Shown piece after piece: positions 18,241 to 25,678 of a DNA stretch of 64,000 nucleotides; within the stretch, counting starts at the first letter, position 1; each line of letters begins with the position of its first letter. The position numbers and the translations under genes are program-made. The notes beneath the pieces were generated by a model. It saw nothing but the letters and a program-made list of their open reading frames with translations, ran no database searches and was not told the origin of the DNA. The DNA is from Bacteriovorax sp. BSW11_IV (lineage in GTDB: Bacteria; Bdellovibrionota; Bacteriovoracia; Bacteriovoracales; Bacteriovoracaceae): the NCBI RefSeq assembly GCF_000447755.1, contig NZ_AUNE01000029.1, positions 23,699 to 87,698 on the forward strand, in the 5' to 3' direction.

Positions 18241-19071
18241 TTAGAAGAAATTATTTAAAAAGTTTCCAGCACCATAGCCTGATGATTTAGCATCAACACC
18301 CCAGCGATAACATTCACCATCTTTGACAGTATTCATTCCAGTTCCTCTTACGAGAACACCAATGATGTCGTTATTTTCTGTTGAAAAAATTGGTGAGCCA
18401 GAATTTACACTAAATGTATCCAGGTGGTGGATAAAACTGTCACGAAAGATGTCATTCTTTTCGATGAAACCATTGTGAGTATACTTTTGAGAGATTCCCA
18501 GAGGAAATCCAATCATAAATATCTCTTCGCCAATTTCAGGTTTTTCTTTTCTAACATGCAGAGGTTTTCTATTTACAACATTGCGATCAAGCTCAATCAC
18601 AATAAGATCTCGTCCCATATAGTTTTTGTCTGCTAGGACTTTAACTACCTTTTTACAGAAATATGTATTTTCTTTTTTTGAAGTGAAATTCTTTTGTTGA
18701 TCAGTATTTGAAACATAATCAAATGAGATAGCATACTGATCACAGGAGGCGCCATTGTCTTCATCAATACAATGAGCAGCTGTTAAGAAAGTATTTTCAC
18801 TAATAAGTGCACCGGAGCAATTGGCAATTATACTTTCATGAGCAAAGCGTTCGTCAGGACAAAAGTTCATTTTTTCAATGAGTGGCATTCCTTGAAGTGC
18901 AAAATCCCCACTTGGCAAATTCGTAAGATTTGATTTTCTAATAAGTGCACCAACAGATTGACCAATGTTTTGAATTTCAAGAGGAGCGTCTTTTATCTGT
19001 AGACGATCATCTTGATCAAATATGTCAGCATTCGCATTTAAAATTGTGAGTAAGAGGATTAAATATTTCAT
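18241..19071 (-). CDS. Exported trypsin-like serine protease (S1 family)
   Basis: 276 residues. Signal peptide MKYLILLLTILNANA. The catalytic triad is visible: His100 in LTAAHC, Asp155 in GRDLIVIEL and Ser224 in VNSGSP. Several Cys pairs (for example CSGAL, AAHC and the late CYRW) fit extracellular disulfides. The residue before Asn-Ser-Gly is Val rather than Gly. The region before the protease domain is short, so there is little or no pro-segment. Predatory bacteria of this group encode many such proteases, and prey-protein degradation is a reasonable but unproven role. It appears to be a single-gene unit. Confidence 0.88.
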   Translation of the reverse strand: MKYLILLLTILNANADIFDQDDRLQIKDAPLEIQNIGQSVGALIRKSNLTNLPSGDFALQGMPLIEKMNFCPDERFAHESIIANCSGALISENTFLTAAHCIDEDNGASCDQYAISFDYVSNTDQQKNFTSKKENTYFCKKVVKVLADKNYMGRDLIVIELDRNVVNRKPLHVRKEKPEIGEEIFMIGFPLGISQKYTHNGFIEKNDIFRDSFIHHLDTFSVNSGSPIFSTENNDIIGVLVRGTGMNTVKDGECYRWGVDAKSSGYGAGNFLNNFF

Positions 19072-19211
19072 AGGGGGAATCTAGCAAAATACTTGAAAAT
19101 TGATAGTGAAAGTGAACTTTTTATGGCCCTGTGTAGGCAAAAAATTCCTGTGTAAATTGAACAACTTAAAAGGCTCTTTCCCTTTTCCGAAGAGGAGAGT
19201 GGAGGATTGTT

Positions 19212-19643
19212 ATGCACCTTTTATATTTACAGACAGAACCTAAACTAGACAAAAAATTCTTCTACTTAAGTAGAGTTTTTCAACAGTATTCTATAACCCT
19301 CGTCCCAATCGGGGTTTCTGATCTTATAAATATGAAGTTAACTGGTCGTGACTATATTTTGTGTATCGAAAAAAACATTGAAACTAGAAATAACTTTTTG
19401 AAAGTGAAAAATAGATACCTAGATTTTGCAATGAAATCAGGTAAATTGGCCGTTTTTGACGTGAGTTCTTTTGCTCCCCATCCAATACACGCAAACATAT
19501 ATCGCCAAAAATCTTATATCCATATAAAATTACCTATAGAGATGGATGATCTTGCACGAGAGATTGCTCTTATGATTTTTCAAGAGAAGTCAAAGCGTGC
19601 AGAGAATTGGCCTGGCGGTAGGAGGGCCAAACTCCCAATGTAA
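19212..19643 (+). CDS. Conserved-looking cytoplasmic protein, first gene of a four-gene operon, unknown
   Basis: 143 residues, no signal peptide. It alternates predicted strands and helices (MHLLYLQTE, SITLVPIGVSDLI, YILCIEK, KLAVFDVSSF), which suggests an alpha/beta fold, and ends with a basic, Pro/Gly-rich tail (WPGGRRAKLPM). A good GGAGGATT ribosome site precedes the ATG. The next gene starts 11 bp after its stop. I recognise no domain and no catalytic motif. It begins a tight operon running to ~21.7 kb, so its role should relate to those genes. Confidence 0.65.
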   Translation: MHLLYLQTEPKLDKKFFYLSRVFQQYSITLVPIGVSDLINMKLTGRDYILCIEKNIETRNNFLKVKNRYLDFAMKSGKLAVFDVSSFAPHPIHANIYRQKSYIHIKLPIEMDDLAREIALMIFQEKSKRAENWPGGRRAKLPM

Positions 19644-19654
19644 GGAAGGATTAA

Positions 19655-20323
19655 ATGGAACGTGAAGAGATTTATACTCGTAGGATTTTAACAATTTTAA
19701 AATTAGATGCCGAAAGACTCTATACGCGTTTAAAAGAAAGGGAAGTTGAGTACCTTCATATCTTTTCTCAAAAAAGAACTAGAGATCACTTCAAAGAAGT
19801 TTTTAAATCTCGTTATGATCTTATTTCTCCCTCTGATCTAAAGTTTTGTTCAGAAGATGTTATCATGGCACTTGAAGCTTATTATCGAAAGATAGATGAC
19901 ATGAGATGGTATCTTTATCATACAGAAGATATGCCCGTTTCTGTTGATGATAATGTCAGAATGTTTCTCAGAGAATTAAAAGCACTTTATAATACGCTCT
20001 CTCTATTTATTAATGCAGAATTGCAAATTGGAGAGGAAGAGGAAAGTTCAGAACATGAATTTTCTCAAGAGTATAATTTTGAAACAACAGATGATGAAAC
20101 AGTTGGAGACTTTACTTCCACAAGCTTTAATATTGAATTTCATACAGAAGAAGATAGCGGACTTGTTGATATCGAATCTTTGGAATTTGGAATTGAAGAA
20201 GATGTAAAAGAAGAAATTGAGACAATGACTGAAGAGGACAAGCGATCTCCAACAAAGAATTTGAACGGTGAAGATACCTTGTTAGGACTTTTCAATAAAG
20301 ACGATTTGAAGGATCTTAAATGA
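19655..20323 (+). CDS. Cytoplasmic protein with acidic C-terminal half, unknown
   Basis: 222 residues. The first ~125 are helical with many charged residues (LERLYTRLKEREVEYLHIF-type; DDMRWYLYHTEDM). The C-terminal ~95 are very acidic with runs such as EEEESSEHEF and EEDVKEEIE, likely disordered. No membrane segment and no known motif. The stop overlaps the next start in ATGA, so translation of the methyltransferase is coupled to it. An acidic tail could bind a basic partner or nucleoid component, but nothing supports a specific role. Confidence 0.65.
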   Translation: MEREEIYTRRILTILKLDAERLYTRLKEREVEYLHIFSQKRTRDHFKEVFKSRYDLISPSDLKFCSEDVIMALEAYYRKIDDMRWYLYHTEDMPVSVDDNVRMFLRELKALYNTLSLFINAELQIGEEEESSEHEFSQEYNFETTDDETVGDFTSTSFNIEFHTEEDSGLVDIESLEFGIEEDVKEEIETMTEEDKRSPTKNLNGEDTLLGLFNKDDLKDLK

Positions 20324-21027
20324 TTTTAAAGCTCGTCTTACTTTCTCTGTTATTCTGTGCGAATACATTTGCAAAGCAACCTGTATCAGGAAATCGTTAT
20401 GAACTTTTGTCTGGGATCAGAAAAGATCGCAATACAAAAGCTTTTTGGGACACAAAATATAGTGAGAAACGCTATGTTTATGGCAAGGCCCCCTCATCTT
20501 TTCTAGCTCACAATTATACGTTTCTTCCATTTGGTGGCAAGATTCTCGACATTGGAATGGGTGAGGGGAGAAACGCTGTATTCTTGGCCTCTAAAGGTTA
20601 TAAAGTAACAGGTGTTGAGATAAGTTCTGAAGCAATCAGAAAGGCCCGTATGCTTGCTCGTGAATTTGAGGTGAGGATCGATACTGCTCTAACACCACTT
20701 GAAGAATATAATATTCCTGATGAATCATTGGATGGGATCATTTGTTTTTATTTTGTCGAAAAGAATATGAATGAAAGATTTATGAAATGGTTGAAGCCTG
20801 GTGGGATTGTAATTTTTGAAGCATTCACTGAGCGCCAAAAATCAGTAAAAGGATTTGACCCATCAGATAATGGAGCTCTTTTAAAAGAGAGCGAGCTTTT
20901 AAAGTTGTTTCCAGGTTTTAGAATTTTAAAATATGAAGAACCAATTCACGAGCGTGATTATAGAGCGAGCATTATTTTGCAGAAGACCAAGGAATCTTCT
21001 TCTGCCTTTAAAAAAGTCAAAAAATAG
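20320..21027 (+). CDS. Class I SAM-dependent methyltransferase with an N-terminal signal peptide
   Basis: 235 residues. The Rossmann methyltransferase core is clear: motif I ILDIGMGEGRNAVFLA (~residues 72-87), the acidic loop end GVEIS (~95), and the post-core LKPGGIVIFEAF (~155). It resembles TehB/UbiE-type small-molecule methyltransferases. Unusually, residues 1-18 (MILKLVLLSLLFCANTFA) form a typical signal peptide, and this start is fixed by the ATGA overlap with the previous gene. SAM is not expected in the periplasm, so the N-terminus may be a membrane anchor or the protein may be exported for another reason. Basic C-terminal tail. Confidence 0.78.
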   Translation: MILKLVLLSLLFCANTFAKQPVSGNRYELLSGIRKDRNTKAFWDTKYSEKRYVYGKAPSSFLAHNYTFLPFGGKILDIGMGEGRNAVFLASKGYKVTGVEISSEAIRKARMLAREFEVRIDTALTPLEEYNIPDESLDGIICFYFVEKNMNERFMKWLKPGGIVIFEAFTERQKSVKGFDPSDNGALLKESELLKLFPGFRILKYEEPIHERDYRASIILQKTKESSSAFKKVKK

Positions 21028-21033
21028 TGTCAA

Positions 21034-21726
21034 ATGGAATTGATGCGAAACATTAGTATAAAATACCTGATCTTTTTTCTTTCATTTTCTGTCTTTGCTA
21101 CTTACAAAGACGATGAAGGACATTTCGCGGGGCGCGTTTCTAAATTTAATTTAGAAGCTGGGCTTTTGCGTGTGAAGGTTGAGTTTCCGAATGTGAAATA
21201 CATCAATAAAAAAGATCGTGTAGAATTGTGGAATCAACAACGCATGGGCCGCAGATGCTTGGCCTACGTTACCGGCAGAACAAGCGATTATGTCTTGCTA
21301 AAAGTGCCAAATGCTGAGGACTGTAGCAAAACTGTCTCACTTGATCACGGTGTCTATCTGGAATTTTTCAGCCAGGATTTAGTTAATAATTTAAAGATGG
21401 GTCGCGAGGTCGTGGAGATCCTTCTTAAAAAACGTTTGGCCTTGCAAAGCAAAATGTCGCGAAGCCAAAAAGAAATTGACGCACATATTGAGAAGGTCAA
21501 CGCTGTAAATTTGCGCTACGAAGTTTTGCGCGAGAAACTAATGGCCGAATGGCAAAAAGAACTCCAAAACCTCGAAGAAGATAAGATTAATGCGCTTCGT
21601 AACTATAAAGGTCTTGAAATTAGGCTTGATGAAGTAAATCACAAGCTAGAAAAGTATCGTGTTGAAGACGAGAACCTTGCTCTCGACAGATGGTCACTTG
21701 ATCCTAATCTCTACTACCGCAAGTAG
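21034..21726 (+). CDS. Exported coiled-coil protein, unknown
   Basis: 230 residues. Signal peptide ends near YLIFFLSFSVFA. Residues ~30-110 are a beta-rich domain with two Cys (GRRCLAYV and AEDCSKT). Residues ~120-215 form a long charged coiled coil (LLKKRLALQSKMSRSQKEI and following). ATG at 21034 or 21043; neither has a strong ribosome site. It begins 6 bp after the methyltransferase stop. Codon use is somewhat more GC-rich than its neighbours (for example GGGGCGCGT, CGCATGGGCCGC). The pattern, a small domain plus periplasmic coiled coil, resembles envelope scaffolds, but no family is recognised. Confidence 0.65.
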   Translation: MELMRNISIKYLIFFLSFSVFATYKDDEGHFAGRVSKFNLEAGLLRVKVEFPNVKYINKKDRVELWNQQRMGRRCLAYVTGRTSDYVLLKVPNAEDCSKTVSLDHGVYLEFFSQDLVNNLKMGREVVEILLKKRLALQSKMSRSQKEIDAHIEKVNAVNLRYEVLREKLMAEWQKELQNLEEDKINALRNYKGLEIRLDEVNHKLEKYRVEDENLALDRWSLDPNLYYRK

Positions 21727-21816
21727 CGGTGTCATTTTGCTACTGGTCAGATCGTGTAATATTAAGTAAATACAAATATCCAAAAATTAACTTTGTTCTT
21801 AGCAAAGGATGTGACT

Positions 21817-23457
21817 ATGACAATTTTTAGAAAGTCTCTTATTGCGACTATGCTTCTTGCAAGCGTTGGGGCACATGCAGCGCCTCTTGGAAATGCTAAA
21901 GCTGTTAAAGGTGGTTCTTATAAGTACAACCTTGAAACACAACCGACGACATTAAATCCATTGTCGTCAACTGATGCTTACGCTTCAGTTGTTCAAAGAT
22001 ATATTAATGAAACTCTAGTCAATCAAAACGAAGACAACCTAGAGTACATGCCATCTCTTGCACAGAGCTGGACAATTTCAAAAGATGGAAACACTTTTGA
22101 ATTTACTCTAAGAGACGGAGTTAAGTGGCACGATGGAAAACCATTAACTGCTGAAGACGTTAAATTCTCTTTTGATGCAATTATGCACCCAGAGAATAAA
22201 TACAAGACTGCAACTAAGAAACCATATTACGAAAATATTGGAAGCTGTGAGATCATCGCTCCAAATAAAGTAAGATTCAAAGTTAAGACTCCATACTTCA
22301 ATAACTTTGAAACTGTTGCTACAGGACTTTCAATTGTTCCTAAGCACATCTATGAAAACCCAACAGCTGAACAAGAAAAAGAGTTAAACAAATCTCTTGT
22401 TGGTACAGGACCATATATTCTTGATGAAGTAATTCGTGGGAAATATTTAAAACTTAAAAAGAATAAAGACTGGTGGGGGAACTCTGTTGCCGATTACGCT
22501 GGTGTTTACAACTATAATGAAATCCTTATGAGATTTGTTAAGGATGGAACTATTGCTCTTCAAAGACTTGAAAAGGGAGACATTGATTTCCTAGGTCTTC
22601 AACCAGAAGAATATGTTAAAAAAGCAAAAGGTGCAGCTTGGGGTAAAAAAGTATTCAAAGTTCAAACAGCAAACAAAGGTCCTCAAGGATATGCATTTGT
22701 TGGTTGGAACATGGATAACCCACTTTTCAAATCTAAAAACGTAAGAAAGGCCCTTACTTATCTATTCAATAGAGAACTTATGATTGAGAAGTTTCAGTAT
22801 GGTTTATCTGAACCAGCAACTGGTCCTCTTTATAAGACATCTATGTATGCTGATGAGTCAGTAAAGCCAATTCCTTTTGATCCAAAAAAGGCCCTTGAAA
22901 TTTTGAGAGCTGAAGGTTGGAAAGATACTGATGGCGATATGATCCTTGATAAAGTGATCGATGGTAAAAAAGTTAATTTCTCATTTACAATTCTTGAGCC
23001 TCTTCAAGATTTCGTAAAATACCTAACAATCTTCAAAGAAGATGCAAAGCAAGCTGGTATTGATGTTAACGTTAAGTTCATCGAGTGGAACACTTTCATC
23101 ACTCTATTAAATGAAAAGAAATTCGAAGCCGTTAGACTTGCATGGTCTGGTGGTGGACTTGATTGGGATCCAAAGCAAATTTGGCACTCATCATCTGCTG
23201 ATGGTGGTGGTTCGAACTTTATTAGCTACAAAAACCCAAAAGTTGATAAGCTAATTGATCAAGCAAGAGTTGAGCTAAACAGAGACAAGAGAATTCCTCT
23301 TTTAAAAGATGTTTACAGAACAATTGCTGACGATGCTCCATACGTATTCTTATTTAACAAGAAATTTACTTTTTACGCTCACACAAAAAGAATGAAGAAA
23401 GTAAAAGATACGTTTACATATGGTCTTGGAACTGATTACTGGTGGATTGAAAAGTAG
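21817..23457 (+). CDS. Peptide ABC transporter substrate-binding protein, YejA/DppA type
   Basis: 546 residues from ATG at 21817, preceded by AAAGGA; an upstream in-frame codon is less likely. Signal peptide ends at GAHA. The SBP_bac_5 family pattern is clear: TLNPLSSTDAY, WTISKDGNTFEFTLRDGVKWHDGKPLTAEDV (a stretch seen here in parts), FNRELMI and the final FTYGLGTDYWW. It captures oligopeptides in the periplasm and delivers them to the YejB/YejE-like permeases encoded directly downstream (25 bp gap). Such systems import peptides, including microcin C-type peptides in enterics. In a predator, use of prey peptides is plausible (inference). Confidence 0.9.
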   Translation: MTIFRKSLIATMLLASVGAHAAPLGNAKAVKGGSYKYNLETQPTTLNPLSSTDAYASVVQRYINETLVNQNEDNLEYMPSLAQSWTISKDGNTFEFTLRDGVKWHDGKPLTAEDVKFSFDAIMHPENKYKTATKKPYYENIGSCEIIAPNKVRFKVKTPYFNNFETVATGLSIVPKHIYENPTAEQEKELNKSLVGTGPYILDEVIRGKYLKLKKNKDWWGNSVADYAGVYNYNEILMRFVKDGTIALQRLEKGDIDFLGLQPEEYVKKAKGAAWGKKVFKVQTANKGPQGYAFVGWNMDNPLFKSKNVRKALTYLFNRELMIEKFQYGLSEPATGPLYKTSMYADESVKPIPFDPKKALEILRAEGWKDTDGDMILDKVIDGKKVNFSFTILEPLQDFVKYLTIFKEDAKQAGIDVNVKFIEWNTFITLLNEKKFEAVRLAWSGGGLDWDPKQIWHSSSADGGGSNFISYKNPKVDKLIDQARVELNRDKRIPLLKDVYRTIADDAPYVFLFNKKFTFYAHTKRMKKVKDTFTYGLGTDYWWIEK

Positions 23458-23482
23458 TTAAGGTAAAGGTTCGGAGGACGAA

Positions 23483-24517
23483 TTGTTAAACTATATTTTA
23501 AGAAGATTATTACTGATGATCCCGACATTGTTCGGGGTCACTGTTATTGTATTTGCTGTAATTAACCTAGCTCCAGGTTCACCTGTTGAACAAAAGATTC
23601 AACAGCTAAGATTTTCAGGTGCTGGTGATAAAGGCGGCGGGAACCTTGGTGGTAGCTCAAACAGCTCTGGTGTTTCAGAAGAAGTTATCGAAGCTCTAAA
23701 TAAGCAATATGGTTTTGATAAGCCTATGCATATTCGTTACTTCATTTGGTTGAAGAACTTAGCGAAATTAGACTTTGGTGAGAGTTTTACTTACGAAGAG
23801 CCAGTCATTGACGTTATCGCTTCAAAGTTACCTGTGTCACTTCAGTTTGGGATTATCTCTTTATTCCTTTCCTATATTGTGTGTATTCCTCTCGGAGTGC
23901 TTAAAGCAGTTAAAAGTGGAACAGCATTCGACGTAGTTTCTAGTTTTCTACTGTCTGCAATGTACTCAATTCCTGGCTTTATGCTTGGTATTTTATTGAT
24001 CGTATATTTTGCTGGTGGAAGATTTTTTGAGTGGTTCCCAATTGGCGAGCTTTACTCTGACAATTATGAAGAACTAACGACGCTAGGAAGATTTTGGGAT
24101 CGTGTTCACCACTTTGTATTACCGTGTGTGTGTTACATGATTGGACAGTTCACTGTTCTAACTCTTCTAATGAAGAACTCAATGTTAGATGTTATCCAGA
24201 ATGACTATATCAGAACAGCTAAAGCTAAGGGTCTTGGAGATAAGGCCGTTTACCTAAAGCATGCTCTTAGAAATGCTCTAATTCCAGTTGTAACAGGTAT
24301 TGGTGGTTTCCTTTCTGTTTTCTTTGCAGGCTCTTTCCTAATTGAAACTATTTTCAACTTGGATGGAATGGGGCTACTTGGTTATAGCTCGATCTTGGCA
24401 AGAGATTACAATGTTATTATGGGACTGATTTTTATTCAGTCAGTATTGATGTTAGTTGGAAACCTTCTTGGTGACATTATCTATACACTTGTTGACCCAA
24501 GGATTGATTTCGCATGA
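23483..24517 (+). CDS. yejB: Peptide ABC transporter permease, YejB type
   Basis: 344 residues from a TTG start with CGGAGGA upstream. The N-terminus RRLLLMIPTLFGVTVIVF and the loop after LAPGSPVEQ, with its Gly/Ser-rich insertion (residues ~45-70), are characteristic of YejB rather than DppB. Six transmembrane helices; the EAA-type loop TAKAKGLGDKAVYLKHALRNA that docks the ATPase is intact (~residues 245-265), and the end DIIYTLVDPRIDFA matches YejB. Its stop overlaps the YejE start in ATGA. No ATPase gene (yejF) is adjacent. Confidence 0.9.
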   Translation: MLNYILRRLLLMIPTLFGVTVIVFAVINLAPGSPVEQKIQQLRFSGAGDKGGGNLGGSSNSSGVSEEVIEALNKQYGFDKPMHIRYFIWLKNLAKLDFGESFTYEEPVIDVIASKLPVSLQFGIISLFLSYIVCIPLGVLKAVKSGTAFDVVSSFLLSAMYSIPGFMLGILLIVYFAGGRFFEWFPIGELYSDNYEELTTLGRFWDRVHHFVLPCVCYMIGQFTVLTLLMKNSMLDVIQNDYIRTAKAKGLGDKAVYLKHALRNALIPVVTGIGGFLSVFFAGSFLIETIFNLDGMGLLGYSSILARDYNVIMGLIFIQSVLMLVGNLLGDIIYTLVDPRIDFA

Positions 24518-25542
24518 TAGAAAAAAGAATTAAAAACGAACTTACTTTAAAAAGATATAAGCGTTTTAAGGCAAGAAAATCTGCTGTTTTTGCAGTCGTG
24601 GTTCTTGTTGTTATGACAATCATGACATTTTCAGCGCCTCTTATCGCGAACAGCAAACCACTTTTCATGACTTATGAAGGAAAAGTGTTTTTTCCTGTTT
24701 TCAATGACTACCATCCAAAAGACTTCGGTATTACGGATTCCCTAGTTGTAGATTACAGAAAAATTGCTAAAGATAATCCGCAAATTACGACAGTGTGGCC
24801 AGCGATTCAATGGGATCCCTATGAATCAAATAATGATGTATATGAGTTTCCTGGTGAACCGACTAGTGCAAACCTACTTGGTACAGATGATCGTGGTCGT
24901 GACGTTTTAACAAGATTGATTTATGGTTTTAAATATTCGATCAGTTATGCTGTACTTGTTTGGATTATTTCAACAGTTCTAGGAACGATATTTGGTGGGA
25001 TCATGGGATACTTCGGTGGTACTGTGGATATCGTAGGACAGAGAATTGTGGAAGTATTTAGTACTATTCCTGTTTTCTTTCTATTATTGATTCTCGTATC
25101 GATTTTTCAACCAACGTTGATTCTTCTTGTTCTTATTACATCTATCTTTGGATGGATTAGTATTAGTTACTATGTTCGTGGAGAGTTCTTAAAAAATAGA
25201 AAGCTTGAATTTGTTGAGGCTGCAAGAAGTATGGGAGCATCAACGTCTTCTATTCTTTTTAAGCATATTCTTCCAAATTCAATGACTCCATTGATTACAT
25301 TTGCACCATTTACTATTGCTGGTTTGATCGCAAGCTTGGCCTCTCTTGATTATCTAGGTTTTGGTCTTCAAGTTCCAACACCTTCATGGGGAGAGCTACT
25401 TTCTCAAGCTCAAAAAAATTATAGTATCGCATGGTGGTTAGCGGTTTATCCTTCAGCGGCCCTCTTTACGACATTATTTATGTTCGTACTTGTTGGTGAC
25501 GGTGTAAGAGATGCCTTTGATCCAAAAGCTCAAGTAGATTAA
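24514..25542 (+). CDS. yejE: Peptide ABC transporter permease, YejE type
   Basis: 342 residues. After the first helix a ~95-residue periplasmic insertion (NSKPLFMTYEGKVFFPVFND and on to EPTSANLLGTDDRGRDV) is diagnostic of YejE. Further helices and the docking loop FVEAARSMGASTSSILFKHILPN follow. It pairs with YejB to form the membrane channel. It ends at the terminator at 25550, so the operon holds a binding protein and two permeases only. The ATPase must be encoded elsewhere or shared. Confidence 0.9.
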   Translation: MIEKRIKNELTLKRYKRFKARKSAVFAVVVLVVMTIMTFSAPLIANSKPLFMTYEGKVFFPVFNDYHPKDFGITDSLVVDYRKIAKDNPQITTVWPAIQWDPYESNNDVYEFPGEPTSANLLGTDDRGRDVLTRLIYGFKYSISYAVLVWIISTVLGTIFGGIMGYFGGTVDIVGQRIVEVFSTIPVFFLLLILVSIFQPTLILLVLITSIFGWISISYYVRGEFLKNRKLEFVEAARSMGASTSSILFKHILPNSMTPLITFAPFTIAGLIASLASLDYLGFGLQVPTPSWGELLSQAQKNYSIAWWLAVYPSAALFTTLFMFVLVGDGVRDAFDPKAQVD

Positions 25543-25549
25543 AAAATAC

Positions 25550-25580
25550 GGCCCGGCTAAATGCTGGGCCCTTTTATTTT
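25550..25580 (+). terminator. Terminator of the yej operon
   Basis: Stem GGCCCGGC / GCTGGGCC with loop TAAAT, then CTTTTATTTT. It directly abuts the cobalamin aptamer, so the hairpin could also be part of the riboswitch 5' region. Confidence 0.7.
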
Positions 25581-25676
25581 AGGTGAACCTGGTTTGATTC
25601 CAGGACTGTCCCGCAACGGTGATGACAACTGTCTAAGTCCGATCCCTAAGATGAAATGAATTCCCGAGGAGGACTT
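25581..25676 (+). promoter_or_regulatory. Cobalamin (B12) riboswitch, compact form
   Basis: The conserved core is visible: AGGTGAA, a P4-like hairpin CCTGG-TTTGATT-CCAGG, then GACTGTCCCGCAACGGTGA and the 3' element CTAAGTCCGATCCC. This is the cobalamin aptamer signature, placed just upstream of btuB. The segment between core and 3' element is very short, so P5/P6 arms are reduced. AAGTCC (25635-25640) is exactly complementary to GGACTT (25671-25676), which overlaps the ribosome site of btuB, suggesting translational control. High B12 would reduce expression of the uptake operon, following the known class behaviour. Confidence 0.85.
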
Positions 25677-25678
25677 TC

